DNA of 64,000 nt. Origin: Branchiostoma lanceolatum. Lineage: Eukaryota; Chordata; Leptocardii; Amphioxiformes; Branchiostomatidae. Below, piece after piece: positions 24,441-37,018 of the stretch; the first letter of the stretch is position 1, and each line of letters begins with the position of its first letter. The stretch lies in contig NC_089739.1 in the NCBI RefSeq assembly GCF_035083965.1, positions 7,800,001 through 7,864,000 of the forward strand. Direction: 5' to 3'. Both the position numbers and the translations under genes were made by a program. Under the pieces are notes generated by a model. The model was not told the origin of the DNA. It worked only from the letters and a program-made list of their open reading frames with translations, and did not search any database.

Positions 24441-25230
24441 AAAAAAGCATTGCCCCTTGTCCAAAGCCCACTTCGACGGAAGAAGAAGAAGATCTCAAAT
24501 TTATGATTACGGGGAAATCCCATGCTGATGATGTACTGAATTTCTAGAAAATCTAGAGAAGACATAGGGAGGCTGTTTCTGTCCTTGTTCGTACGAAGCT
24601 TCATCTGTGACGGTGTATTAATAAAATACACGCTATTTCCATACACACAGTGAAGCGCGTACCAACAAGATTGCAATGTAGATTGCAACAATGTAAATGG
24701 CCTATTTCAAAATTCTGACTCTGTCCAAACTCACTGAATGTCCTGGGGACTCAGATGTGTACGTGCCGGGAGACTGAAACCTCTGCTTGGAGATTAGGGG
24801 ATGAGCGCGGCCGGGTTAGTGCCGCTGTGAGGCTTACTAGATGTGTGATAATCCCATGCAGTAAAACGATTAACTCCTAATGATATTTGATGGTTCCCTG
24901 GGAGGAGCACTGACACCTTTTTTAATGGGATTAGTTAGGTTTGCCCCGCCCCGGGATAAGTGCCTAGCCTGCAGGTGTTTGGTTTCGCGACAAAAAGAAA
25001 ATGGGACAAAATAGAATACTAGTAGCCTGGTCATGGAGTCCAGCCTTGTTAGCTTTGTGTTATGTTATGTTACTGAACTGTAGATTCCAGTTCGTTTCTG
25101 ACGTACATTACAGGTGATTCCCGCCGCGGCGTCTGCTAGCCTGTGAAGTGCGCCACCTACCGACTCTTGTAAGAGACGCAGCCGCCACTTCAGGGGTCAC
25201 AAGACCGAACGTCACATGAGACAAAAACAA

Positions 25231-26692
25231 ATGGACGGAACAGGTTCGTCGGGTCACCCGTCTAAAAAGTTTGAAGAGAAAGGTAAGAACCATCTTTTCC
25301 GGTCTTGTATGTTAACTGAATACGTTTCAGACTACACCATGAGCATTTATTAGAAACTTGGCAAGTTGCGAGCGTTGTTTTGCAGCAGACGACAGAGGCC
25401 GGAAGTGATGTGGGGAGGGGGGCGTGCAACGTTGGACTGTGTCCAACAGTTTGCAGCCGGCGTTAGGAGCCTGAAGGTTTGGATAGACACAAGAAAAACA
25501 GAATAACTGATGTGTCTGATGTTAGAGCCTAGCTAGACATTAAACATGCATGATCATCAAAGCACCAGTATTAGTGACTGGTTCTGTTTCTGTGCCGTCA
25601 CAGCATAACCGGTTTTTGCTTGACCCAGAAGCGGCGTTACACAAGTAACCAGTGTTAAAGTCTATTTGCACAGTAGATTACTAGTATGTACAATATACAT
25701 GTGAAGGTCACCTTTGGTTCTCAGTACCTTGTCTTAACTTCATATTTTCAGGGATGGAAGGACAATATCTGAAGAATGGACATTGGTGTTCATTAGTGGT
25801 GTTCATTAATCACACAAACAATGAACAAGTGGAAATTTTCCTACAAAATTCTATATTGTTTGTGATTAACCCACGAAAAAGCCTCTAATCTTCTCAAACA
25901 ATAGAGAATTAGCATTCCCCTTGGACTGCATAGCCAAACGGTGGCCAAACTCCCCTGACAAATTATTATATTCTCCCTATTTGACTATTAAACTTTAAAA
26001 AAATATTTAGTTACACCAAGCTGGCCTGAGTGTAGTTTGTCTGGTGGAGTCTCATACTTTGAGCTCTTTAAGTCTTGTTCCTTTTGTGGTGACCACAAAA
26101 GAACTGAGAGCTCAGTTTACCACTTGGCCCCTTTGGAAACAAACTTCAAGATGTTGAAGAGGCTACCCAGCTGTCTGAATATATGTAAGTACTGTTTACT
26201 TTTCCTTCCAGTTCCGGTATGGACCTCCGCACGATACCTCCTGGCCGTTCTCGGCTCGTTCGGCTTCTTCACCGCGTACGCCATGCGGGTCAACCTGAGT
26301 GTCGCCATGGTTGCCATGGTGAACCACACCCAGAAAGCGGCGCTGAACGGGTCTGAGGACTGCGTGCCGAACGTGAACACCACGGGACAAGATAAGGTAC
26401 ATTTGTTTATCGAGTAATACCTCATTTTGTAGAAGGATTGACATAATACTAGTAGGTCAGATTAACACCTTTACAAGATGTCAACCTGTAGGCCAGACTT
26501 ATATTAAGGTCTGATCGATTACTCACACCAGAAAAGATACCTAGTGATAATCTATTCTATAAGTGTAGTGGATTCTTTGACATGGTGTGGCTCTCCTCAA
26601 ATGCTCCGGACCTCCAGCTGAGAGGATGTCCCTTACTAAAGCTTAGTCTAAGTTTCTCATTTTCACAAGACTTGTCTGTGTGTATCTGTGTC

Positions 26693-26748
<56 letters not shown>

Positions 26749-29700
26749 GTCTGTGTGCAGCAGAGCAGTATGTTACTAGTAGGTAAGGGGGTGAAGTCTG
26801 CCATCTCTGATTACTTTAATGTTTCCATTGTGTGTCTCTATCCCCAGCCCGGAGAGTTTGGGTGGGATTCCGGTGAACAGAGTATCATCCTGGGGGCGTT
26901 CTTCTATGGCTACATCGTCACACAGATCCCAGGGGGCTGGCTCGCAGGTAGGTCAAAGGGCACAAACAAGAGGGTCAGCCTGTGGGTAGGTCAAAGGGCA
27001 CAAACAATCAGGCTGGCTCACAGATAGGTCAAAGGTCACATTCAGAGAAAAGCTGCAAAGGACACAAATAATACTAATGTACTTCACATTTTCTTTAGAC
27101 AGCAATTGTTATGTGACTGAACAAGTCAATATGCAGTTTAACTGTTCACAAGTATGTCACAAGCCTGATATCTTAACATCTACTTGGAGATTAATCTGTA
27201 CGTAAGCTGATACGCAGCTGTAATTCTGTTCCACAGGTCGGTATGGAGGGAAGTTAGTGTATGGGCTGGGGATCCTGTGTACAGCCTTGTTCACCCTGGT
27301 CACACCGGTCGCAGCCAGGGCCGACAAGTATCTCTTCATCGCTGTACGAGTCGTACAGGGACTAGGGGAGGTGGGTTTGTCCGGTTCCTTATAGATAATC
27401 AACATAATATGAATTAGAAGTGGAACAGTTTTTTAATGGCTGATCGTGAAAAGCAACTTGTCATTGCTCATTGGATAACAAAGCTCTTTGTTCACAAGCA
27501 AAGAGTTAATGCCGTTTTTACAAAAAGTCTGTCAGACTACTGAGCTGTGGTATCATACTCTTTACTTTATGCCTCTCCCTCCACCTAGGGTGTGACGTTC
27601 CCTGCCATGCATGCCATGTGGAAGGGCTGGGCTCCTCCCATAGAGAGAAGTAAACTCATCACCATCACTTACTCAGGTGGGTAATTGCTAATTAGTTATG
27701 TCACTTCTGATGAGGGTCTGTGTGCTTTTTTCTGCGAAGTGTAGAGAGCAACTGTAAATGCTTTTAAGTTTGCTGAGATTAAGTTTTGTGGTAAGGAGAA
27801 AATGGAGTGTTGGCAACTTACTATCAAAGAAAAATGCACCTGTTCATCGTGCACCTGTTTCTTAAAATGTTCCAGGTGCCCACCTCGGCACAGTGTTCTC
27901 CCTGCCCATCTCAGGACTGCTGTGTGACCACTTTGGCTGGCCTTCTGTCTTCTACGCATTCGGTAAGACTTCATGTCTTTAAAAGCATAATTTTTTATGT
28001 AGAATAGTCCCTGTTATTGCAGTTATTTGCTCTTTGTGTATTTTGGTTTCAAAGGAATGTACAATTAAACCTGACTGGCTGTCACTTTCTTGGTGCTCAG
28101 GGACCACCAAAAAGTAGCCACAGTGGCCTAGCAATCCTTATGCAGAGGTACAGGTTTGACTGGATCTTAAATCCAAAGCAGGATTGATGTGTGCCATATT
28201 CATAAGTCATTATGTATTTCATATCATATCATCAAATAATGCTTAACAGCGTGAACGTTTTGCCTTCTCCCTTGTGGTCTTGGCTGTAAATGGTTTCATG
28301 TGGATCAAATTGCATGATCCAGAGGGTGTCAAGCCCCACTCGACACGACTAGTATGGTTTGCATGTACCTTACCTTTTACCTTGCCTCCCCTCCCCCTTC
28401 TCCCAGGTGCTCTCGGCTGTGTGTGGTTTGTTCTATGGATGCTGATGGTTCACAATACCCCCGAGGAACATCCACGGATTTCCTACGTCGAACGGGAATA
28501 CATACAGGGGGAACTCAGGAGGGAGGGAACTACTGGGAAGGTTAGACTCTCAGCAATTGTTTAACATGTCATTGGATATGAATTCATTGACAGATGATCA
28601 TAATACAGTATACAGCAATTTCGAATCATCATGAGAGCTCAACTTGTCACACATCTTCCATACCACTTTTCAAAATTGAGGGAATTCTTTCATGATCATT
28701 ACTTTCCTGATATGACTGAATATTTTGATACGTGTATTTGACCTTCTTTGGGTCAATTGATCCCCTTTTTTTGTTTTCTAGAATTCATCTATACCGTGGT
28801 TGACCTTTGCGACCTCTGCGCCAGTCTGGGCGATCGTTCTGTCTCACTTCAGTAACAACTGGGGCTTCTATACTCTCCTCACGGACCTGCCTACGTACAT
28901 GAAGGAGATTCTACTGTTTGATCTCACACAGGTGGGTCTATAAAGTATGGTTTCGTACGTGATGAGTGAGTGCATTCTCCTTACTGACCTACATACATGA
29001 ATGAGATTCCACTGTTTGCACAAGTGGGTTAAAGTATGGTTTGGGACATGATCAGTAACTACCTTGATCCTAGGGTCAGCCCCAGCTCTAGCTGATATTT
29101 CATTCGTCATTTCGGATGTTGACTTAAAGCTGGCATCTCCGTGTATGAGGGAGCTTCAGGCGTAAGCCTTAAGCATCAAACCTCTGCACATAAAAGAACC
29201 GAACACACTAATCAAGAAGAGTAGGGATGACCCGGTATGCAAACCGTAGCAAAGTTGCATGGCACTATCTGTTCCCCCTCTCCAGGCAGGGTTCCTGTCA
29301 GCAGTGCCTTACCTGTGTATCTGGCTGGTCATCATATCTGGAGGTCAGCTGGCAGACTTCCTCAGGGAGAACAAATTTCTCAGCACCACAGCAGTCAGGA
29401 AAGTCTTCAACTGTTTCGGTAAGGACTCATTAAAGATTCAGTCACATCTTTAATTTGATTTGTTTTTTGTTTGATTGTTTCACATAACCGGTAACACACT
29501 TATTACAGTTTACGGACTGTTAAGGTTTGACCCACTCACACCGGGAAGGAGTTTTCGAGAAGTGTGTGAGGTTCTTTAACATGCTCATGTCCTTTAAGTT
29601 AATTGCTTTACGTCCCACCCAAAAAGACAACCCTAAACGAGTTGAGGTGTAAAGTGCCTTTCCCAATGGCACAAGATTGGGGCCTGCCGGGATAGGGTTT

Positions 29701-30792
29701 AAATACCCAAGACCTTTACATTCTCAACAAACCTAACCATAAAACCATCTTGCCTGACCTTACATGTACATTTTGTATTTTATCAGATACTATATGTCTC
29801 CCTCCAGGTTTGGTGTTGCCCGGAGTTTTCATGGTTGCCACGGGATACGTGGACTGCAGTCAACAAGTCCTGGCCATCGTGTTCCTGACGTTGTCGGTGG
29901 CGATGGGGGGTCTGTGCATGTCTGGTTTTAATGTCAATCATCTGGATATTGCACCAAGGTAGGGGAGCCTTGCAGGTTGCATTACTACACACGTTTGGTT
30001 TACATACCTGGCTGTAAGATTTGATACACTCACACCAGGATGGAACCCTACTCTTATCAATAAGTGCAGAGGGAACTTTTACATACTTGAGGTGTGGCTC
30101 TCCTCAAACCCGGGACCTCCATTTAACGTCCTATCCGAGGGATGACCCTAACCGAAGCTCATATTCACTTTCACCTGAGTTGAGTGGGCCATCAAAAAAT
30201 TAATGAAAACTTTTTACAGTGACAAGTTAGCGGAAAATACAGCAGATCAAGTAACATTTGAACATCCCCCTGCAGATATGCAGGCGTACTGATGGGAATA
30301 TCTAACTGTGCGGCCACCATTCCTGGCTTTGCTGGTCCTGCCGTGGTCGGAATACTCACAAAACATGCGGTAAGGACCATTATGAACTGACACTGACACT
30401 GACACATGTACAGGGTTGTAAAGTTTTAAAAATGGTGGATGGATGGATGGATTGTCCAGAACATTCAAATGTAAGCTTCACAGTTATCCAGTTGTAACAT
30501 TTTATTTGTCCGTAAACCTACAACTTACTGACTAGAATTTTTTCTCCAGAATACCTGGATAACTCGCAAGCATCAGTGGCAGATAGTGTTCTACATAACA
30601 GCAGGAATCAACGCTTTCGGCACCATAACCTACCTCCTGATGGGAGATGGTACAGTCCAACCCTGGGCTAAGAACCAAACAGAAGAGAAGAGGACCGTAC
30701 CAACGGATGAAGAAAGGGAGAAACTGGTTGTAAACGAGGAGGATACAGACCCAAGGACTTATGGCTTTGTAGCACATGATCATAATGCTTAA
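25231..30792 (+). CDS. SLC17A5: Sialin-like SLC17 anion/sialic-acid transporter, complete, 12 exons, 516 aa
   Basis: Exons: 25231-25282, 26212-26396, 26848-26947, 27237-27370, 27589-27676, 27876-27962, 28407-28540, 28782-28931, 29286-29418, 29808-29958, 30276-30369, 30550-30792 (1551 nt, phases close). An MFS protein with sialin signatures: SARY (R25), [12 protein letters not shown] in helix 1, [18 protein letters not shown] (K118), [15 protein letters not shown] (H165), AVPYLCIW (P318), [13 protein letters not shown]. Residues equal to sialin R39, K136, H183 and P334, sites of human disease changes, are kept. The family exports sialic acid from lysosomes with protons and can load vesicles with acidic amino acids. 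The N-terminus is short and lacks sialin's lysosomal dileucine DRTPLL, so location is uncertain. An in-frame ATG at 25216 would add 5 residues; 25231 has the better start context. Assignment to SLC17A5 rather than a lineage-specific SLC17 paralogue is likely, not proven. Confidence 0.92.
26500..26645 (+). repeat. Dispersed repeat fragment, SLC17 intron 2
   Basis: Shares actcacacca and ggtgtggctctcctcaaa followed by 'ggacctcca' with 30020-30175 (intron 10). Probably SINE-related. Confidence 0.4.
26695..26744. repeat. (TG)n microsatellite, SLC17 intron 2
   Basis: About 25 uninterrupted TG units. Confidence 0.95.
29145..29265 (+). mobile_element. SINE 3' fragment, SLC17 intron 8
   Basis: Contains 'aaaagaaccgaacacacta', agaagagtagggatgacc and gtagcaaagttgcatggc, the same chain as 24290-24440. 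It ends about 20 bases before the exon 9 acceptor. Confidence 0.5.
29560..29715 (-). mobile_element. SINE fragment, SLC17 intron 9
   Basis: On the - strand it has a degenerate B box (GTATTTAAACCCTATCC) then TTGTGCCATTGGGAAAGGCAC, the same linker as the SINEs at 56155 and 59165. Confidence 0.5.
30020..30175 (+). repeat. Dispersed repeat fragment, SLC17 intron 10
   Basis: Second copy of the ggtgtggctctcctcaaa...gggacctcca family seen at 26500-26645. Confidence 0.4.
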
Positions 30793-31519
30793 TTCATTTC
30801 AATTTTTACTACCAACAGATTATCAAGAGTTTGTGTTTTTGAAAAATATTTCAATTGCTCAAATTGTTCTTGCCATTTGTTGCTACCAAGAAGGTTATAG
30901 GGTTGCTACCTCCTCAACTTTATTTGTATGAGGATTATTTCACTGTGAAAAATGCAAATATCAAATACTGGTTTATCTAGAAAGTCTTCTCACCAAGAAA
31001 CTTTTATAGTCATGCATGTCAGTCTTAATTCTCTATGCTTAATATTGGTTTGTTATAATTAAAACAAAACATGTCAAGTAGACAGGATCAGGTACAGGTT
31101 CAGGTCCGGACCTCAACCTAAATCTATGGACCCGAACCTGGACTTGGACCTTATTAAGTCGAACTGGTATCCTAATGCATAAATTTGTTCAAGAATTATC
31201 CCACTGTGAAAAAAGGAATTTTAAAGTGTATGATGTTTTACTGCTGTTGTTCAGTAAAACATGATAGTAAATATATATATATATATAATATGCATTTTTT
31301 GTATATGACATTTTTAATGTACAGGAGAAATTAAGAAATATATGTGATTTTTAAAGTATAGATGGTGCTGACACTAAACTCTTCTAAAGTTGGCATCTTG
31401 TACATGTGTAGTGACTTATGGTTGTTTCTTCATTCAAGACATGTTTTGTTGTTTCTTCATTCATAGACATTCAAAAGTGTAATTGTTAAACTTAGATGAA
31501 GCTGCAATTTAGCAAGGAA

Positions 31520-31711
31520 CTGGGAAATGGAGTTAGAATTCTAGGAAATGGAGCCAGAATTTTTTTTATATGCAGGATGATGATGTGAAGAAAGAAAACA
31601 CCAAGCTGAAGTAAGAAAACACCAAGTTAGAAGGTATTAGTACTGTAATGTAAGATTCTTCAGATTTCTGGCTCCAGTTCGAATTCCCAGAATTCTGACT
31701 CCATTTCCCAG
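31520..31711. mobile_element. Fold-back MITE-like element, about 40-bp arms
   Basis: The left arm starts ctgggaaatggagttagaat and the right arm ends attctgactccatttcccag, with gagccagaa/ttctggctc inside. Arms match with a small indel. No coding frame and no clear target duplication. Confidence 0.6.
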
Positions 31712-31899
31712 AGTTCTGCAGAACTGGGCTAATCCCCAGGGAGTTATCAACGGCTGCTACATATTTTCAACTTCATCTTTACCTTAGTACCAGATGTGAT
31801 ATTACGCCATTTGGATTTAAGATTGCTAAAATGTGGGAGGTAGTCCTAGATTAAACGGAAATTCCCAAAATCAAGCTGGAGGATGTTGTGACCATATCC

Positions 31900-32400
31900 T
31901 AATTATGCAAATCAGTAGCTAATTTGTATAATCAATGAGGAAAATTTATAAATCCACTGCATCCCATTATAAGACTCTCAAACACAATTTGACATGTCAC
32001 TGAGAAAGACAGGAATATCAAATGAATATACTAGTATATCACTGATGCAAATGACTTTACAATTTGCATATTTTATGACAATGCTATTATATCATAGTGG
32101 TAAATGATGGAGATTTCATTCTTGCAGGATTTGAGAATCAAGTAAATGTGGCCATCACTAAACATAAATCATGCAAATGAGGGTCTCATTTATGTAATCT
32201 ATGAGGAAATCCTGCAATAGCCTTCTTTGCTAAGAGAAGAGTCATCAGAATACTCATACTTTGAACAACTTCTGTTTGGGAGAGAAGATGATCAACTAAT
32301 ATAATTTATGCAAATGAGGTCCTTATGTGCATAACAAATGAGAAACATTTATAATATGTCACTCAAAAGGTTAACACCAGTTGGCAAAGGTATTATAATG
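31900..32400. repeat. Diverged serial repeat with 'aattatgcaaat...tcaatgaggaaa' units
   Basis: Three loosely similar units near 31905, 32165 and 32305 share a tatgcaaat(c/g)ag word, a second half-site about 20 bases on and a 'atgaggaaa' word. A related block starts at 60905. Origin unknown. Confidence 0.35.
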
Positions 32401-32813
32401 AGGTCGTTACACCTCAGCTCTTCACATTTAATTAACTAACTTGCCATTGACAACAACTAACTTGACAAGAAAGAGACAGAGACAATACAATATGATGGTT
32501 TGAACCTTTAAGAATAACACTGTTTACAACCCTATTCATTTCCCTACGTTTATTTCTGTTCGAAGTTGAAGAATCCCAGTTATTAATATTCAACTGTATG
32601 GAAACAAACTATAACGTTATATGCATAAATACTGCAGTAGTGCTCCCTTCAATTGAAGCGCCATATTCTCTTCTAGTGGCCAAAGCAACTACTACTGTGA
32701 CAGTATTTGTGCGCAAGATGTCGTGAGCCATCATTTCTTCTAGCGGTTCAAAATATTACTGCAGTTGCAAGTCCACTCAAATCACAGGAAGCGCCATAAT
32801 ATCTCCTAGCTAG

Positions 32814-32940
32814 TCTCCAACCAGACCCAATGGATTGCAAAGACCGTATCCAACTGGAAGAAGGAGCTCGTAATGCAAACGTACTTCCTCTGCCAGTTTG
32901 ATACGGTCTTTATGCAACCTATAGATCTGCTTGGAGATTA
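32814..32940. mobile_element. Fold-back element, CTCCAAGCAGAT end family
   Basis: The arms (left 'gcaaagaccgtatccaactgg', right its inverse ending atctgcttggaga) pair over about 45 bases with mismatches. Shares its arm with 19034-19140. Confidence 0.6.
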
Positions 32941-33169
32941 TCGCCCGCCCGACGGCCGTTGGAAGGCCGACCAGAGTCGCCGTGGCCAGAGAAAAGATGG
33001 ACAGGATTTAGAATTGGGAACACAAAGTGGACATGGTGAGTTATCGGGTAAACGCTAGGAGTGTCAAACCTTAAGGAGGTAAAACCAAGAAGGTAAAACA
33101 TTGCCCACTTTAGTACTAAGGCTCGCTACACGAAAGTTGAACTTTGAACTTTCAGGGGCTGCCTGAAGT

Positions 33170-33240
33170 GGTGCATGATGGGATAGTGTAACCTCTGACC
33201 CGTAAGTTACTTCCGGCCGAAGCGTGTTGGTCCCCAGTTG
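33170..33240 (+). other. ZNF706: Probable 5' untranslated first exon and promoter of ZNF706
   Basis: A GC-richer stretch with an ETS-type acttccggcc (33211-33220) ends in a strong donor ttg|gtgagt at 33240/33241. A matching acceptor (ttttccccag) lies at 34865, 34 bases before the ZNF706 ATG. The exon's 5' limit is not determined. Confidence 0.45.
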
Positions 33241-34294
33241 GTGAGTCAGTTTTTGGTCATTTTTTGCTCCAATTGTGTCGTTTTTCTCGACTATTCTGAG
33301 ACAAAATGATCTAGATCTACTCCTACATAAATGTGGAAACCAGGAAAGTCATTTTTGGATCAAGACGAGTCTCATTTACGTCATTTTTAGACACAAAAAC
33401 GTCGAACAAAGATGAAAATCGTTGGGCATTTTTGGTCGTCTCGAGTTGATAAGTGGTTGTAAATTATTCATGGTTAATTGATTAAATCTGCTGTTCCACA
33501 ATCAAGTTCAGACCAACATAGAAACAAAATGTAATGTTCATTGTGGCAATATATATTTATATACAAGCCTAAAGCCTTCTAACTCTTCTAAAATCGCGTA
33601 ACACTAACAGCTAGCCTACGTTTACACAAATTTTCAATATGGTGGGAAATACGATTTGCGTCACCAAACGCAAATAAATTTCTATATTTCTACATACTAT
33701 CATCCATCTACTCAGACAATCGAAAAAATCTTCAAAGAAACAAATTGATATCATTTCGACTGTCTACATAGAACATTGGAGATTTTATGAAGTTATCGTG
33801 GTGGTATGTAGAATGAGAAGCATTACATGTATTGTAGTTTCAGCAATAATTTCCTGTATATCTTGCTGACAGTCCAATACTTTATCCCAAATCGTCCGTG
33901 TTGAACATTTTTGATTATGGCTGACAGACTTTCAGCTGTGATCTGATTCACAGTACAGCTTTTTTCAATAACGTCAGCTCATAATCACTCTTTTTTCATT
34001 ATAATAGTTATCATAATTGATTGATTATTGAAGGTGGTTGTAGACTTGATACCAAATCTGAATTTCTTACTTTTCTTGTATATCTATCTGCTTGTTCTAA
34101 CGCAAACTTTGTACAATATCGTAGTTGAACTGTCTTCAAATGCATGTGGTGATCGAATTGTGTTATTATTCTCTAGGTATCTATAACAAAACTGTTTTGC
34201 ATTTAGCCCTGGTTGGGCATAATTATGCAATTAACTTTTTAACATTTTTGTGAATAAGTTATATTCCAGAATAATTTCATCAGGCTGGAAAATC

Positions 34295-34797
34295 ACTGGA
34301 TAACAACTAAACAAGGTTCCTTACTCACAAGCAGGATCTATGTATTTGTTGATGCTGGACAACATTTATTTCTGTACATAATTATGTATGACCAACAATT
34401 CTTCTTGTGTATAAGACAATACTTTATGTTTAGGACAGTATACAGGGGTTTATCTAGAAAAATTAAACAAGAGGGGGCATACACAGGCAAGGGAGCGTAT
34501 TCTATGTACTTATGGAAGAATCGATCGCTGCGGGAAGGCTGTATGCTGTATATTTAGCTAAAATCTGAATTTGACAAGGGGGTGCTGGGCTGAAACAAGA
34601 GGGTGCAGCGCCCCTCTTTCCTGATTAAGATGAACCCCTGGTATATATGACAATACTTAACGTTTGAGACTGCAGTGCAGTGTGGAAAAGAACTAGTCAG
34701 AATTGCCCCGAGGAAGTTGACAGGCCGTCAACGAAACGTCGGCTGTTGATTGTTTATAGATCCTGGCTGTGAATAAAGAACCTTGTTGTTATCCAGT
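34295..34797. mobile_element. About 500-bp TIR element in ZNF706 5' intron
   Basis: Ends 34295-34340 and 34756-34797 are inverted copies (actggataacaac / gttgttatccagt, then aaggttcctta.. and ..aagaaccttgtt, then gcaggatcta / tagatcctgg). The interior includes 'gaggaagttgacaggccgtc' followed by aacgaaacgtcggc. No transposase frame. Non-autonomous DNA element; target duplication not clear. Confidence 0.55.
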
Positions 34798-34899
34798 TCA
34801 CTTTTCTATTTGTTGCTGTTGCTAGGTTTTACCCAATAACTCACCATATCCATTATTTTCCCCAGTCCAGTCTAGTCCAGTCCAGTCCACCCTGCAGTC

Positions 34900-35750
34900 A
34901 TGGCGCGTGGCCATCAGAAGGCCCAGTCTCAAAAGAAGAACGCTGAGAAACAAGCAAAGATGAAGAAGTCGCAAAGTCACGATCAGAAGAAACATGCTGG
35001 AAAGGCCCTCATCTACCAGTGTGGGGTGTGCAAAGTACGAGCCCTCTCCATATTACTGTAAATGCAAAAATGTTTGCGGCGGTTTTATGTTCGCAGTTCC
35101 ACGAACTTAAAAACACCGCAAATTCTTTTGCCCTCCTACCCCATTGTCTACTATTATCTCAAACAAGAACCTAAAACCAACGCAAACACTCCATTTTCTG
35201 ACTACCGCGAAATTAAAACCACACGAACTTCAATGCATTTACAGTACCTCTTCTCAACAAGGAAATTTGTTCCAACTTTACACTTCAAAATACATGTACC
35301 AAACACAATCTTATAGGTAGCCAGTGAAGCCATGGAAAAAACACACTCACTCATTCACCCCCCCCCCCCCCCATTCATTCATTCATCCACTTCTTTGATT
35401 ACTTACTCACTGAGTCACTCACAATATTTTCTTACGAAATTGTGGTATCCATGGCACAGATATGATTGGCTTGTCTGTCCTTGTGTCTATGTCTGTCCCT
35501 ACTATTCTACATTACACAATGCAGCATTGCCATATGTCCTCAGTGATGCTCTTTTTGTCTGAAAGCAGTGTGGGTAAGAAGGTGAAGTCTGCCATCTCTG
35601 AATGCCCTCTTCACTTAAGATTGAATTGTAAACTTGGTTTCCTCTCCCTCACAGACCCAGATGCCAGATCCCAAAACCTACAAACAGCACTTTGAGAGCA
35701 AACATCCAAAGGCACCCATGCCAGAGGAGATCAAGGACGTAGTAGCATAG
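34900..35750 (+). CDS. ZNF706: ZNF706, small C2H2 zinc-finger protein with 4F5/SERF-like N-terminus, 76 aa
   Basis: Exons 34900-35034 and 35655-35750 (231 nt). The length equals the vertebrate protein (76 aa). The N-terminus MARGHQKAQSQKKNAEKQAK is the basic 4F5-type segment shared with SERF proteins. One zinc finger runs from C41 to H62: C41-x2-C44-x12-H57-x4-H62, with TQMPDPKTYKQHFESKHPK almost identical to the human protein. Vertebrate ZNF706 is reported to affect stem-cell differentiation and protein aggregation; the role here is unknown. A non-coding 3' exon is likely: donor cag|gtatgg after 35755 and acceptor ctccag near 36061, with a polyA signal at 36124. The intron contains a polyC run (35360-35374). 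Confidence 0.95.
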
Positions 35751-35769
35751 AACAGGTATGGTATCACAC

Positions 35770-35975
35770 AAATGTTCAGCTTAATTACATGGGTTCATGT
35801 GACATAGTTGGTCTCACGTGACTTTGTCTCACACAGATGTTCATTTGATTTTGTCTCACACAGATGTTCATGTGACATAGTTGGTCTCACACAGATGTTC
35901 ATGTGACTTAGGTGGTCTCAAATGTTCATGTGACTTGAATGGTATCACTCAGATGTTCACGTGACTTAGATGGGT
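35770..35975 (+). repeat. Imperfect tandem repeat in the ZNF706 3' UTR intron
   Basis: About six short units of 'agatgttcatgtgac' with ttggtctcacac spacers of varying length. Confidence 0.65.
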
Positions 35976-36123
35976 CAAACAGAATATTTCATTCAACACA
36001 TCAGAAGTGAATTTTTTGTTAGGCAACTTGAATGAGCTGATCTTTTTGTTGTTCTCCTCCAGGCCATCATGCAGTACCTCTGGGCTTTCACCCCTTCAGC
36101 TCACCGACATGGAACCTTCCACA

Positions 36124-36129
36124 AATAAA
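36124..36129 (+). terminator. ZNF706: PolyA signal of ZNF706
   Basis: AATAAA about 60 bases after the inferred 3' UTR exon acceptor, followed by a T/G-rich stretch. Confidence 0.7.
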
Positions 36130-37018
36130 GTCTATATTTTTCTGTGCAATGGGCCATACTATTCAAGACACTTTAGGGGGAGTTAGCCATTTAGGTTACA
36201 AACAGTCATTCACTAAGATGATCAAGAACTACAATGTAAGAAAAATACATCTGTTAGCATGTGTTGACAAACTGGCTTAAAATAATTCAAGTTCTATACT
36301 GATTACTGATAGTCTTGCACATGTCTTTAAAAGTTAAGATTTTACAGCAGTGTTTCTTGGGGTCCCTGTAAAGTATGGAAGCGGATCCAATTTAAAAAAT
36401 GAGCAAGCTTTTTCACGATGTCAAGTTGATATTCATTTAATAAATGTCAAAGAGATTGATAAGTACTTCAGATTGAGTGAACTGATTGATATTTAGAGAC
36501 ATTTTGGGATGATATGCAAATTACCATCAGTAAATGCAAATTGTATGCAAATCATGGTTGCAAAGCATAGTATCATTTTCATGGAACATCATTGCGAGGG
36601 TTTGTAGATTTCGAGGCACTTCCTATCTTATCATTTCAAGCCATAGCACATAAGCTCTGCAGTGACCTAGCTACTAGCATATGATTATATGCAATGTGTT
36701 CTTCATGTTTTGTTATTCTTCTTAGATTAATATCGACATCACTATTTTAAGTAGTTTCTAAACAGGGAAGAATGTAATGAAAGTACTGAAAGATATGTGT
36801 GAATGTTTCCCCCTGGCCGTTGTTCACACGAAAGCCCACCAAAGTGCAGTCAGTTACAGTAAACCATCGAATTTCAAAGAGCAGATTTATTTTTGGGAAA
36901 GGAAAAATAAGCATGTACTGTACCAGTTTTTAAGTCTTACTGTGTTTGCAAATGAGCAGAGGAGAGTGAGTCAAATTTTACCTAGTGGAATGAGTGGAAA
37001 CTTACACATTGCTAATCA

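Larger units (their letters stand above)
22158..25230. other. Divergent intergenic region between protease (-) and SLC17 (+) genes
   Basis: Holds the protease promoter, a tandem array related to that promoter (22965-23440), a dispersed repeat (24150-24235), the 3' part of a SINE (24290-24440) and AT-rich spacer. Bases 25020-25048 carry a half copy of the TAGCCTGG...TCCAGCCTT fold-back end. No further gene recognised. Confidence 0.6.
30793..33119. other. Intergenic: SLC17 3' UTR and repeat-rich spacer
   Basis: AT-rich. An ATTAAA at 31058-31063 is a weak polyA candidate. A fold-back element lies at 31520-31711, diverged repeats with tatgcaaat words at 31900-32400 and a fold-back element at 32814-32940. 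No coding exon recognised. Confidence 0.5.

Noticed and set aside
26037-26417. 126-residue + strand frame suggesting an SLC17 start at 26037 or 26151
   Set aside because: The frame runs through intron into exon 2. Exon 2 begins after the acceptor at 26211, and the first exon at 25231-25282 supplies the correct phase.
35770-35975. CRISPR-like repeated units
   Set aside because: Units are imperfect and tandem with irregular spacing in a eukaryotic intron.
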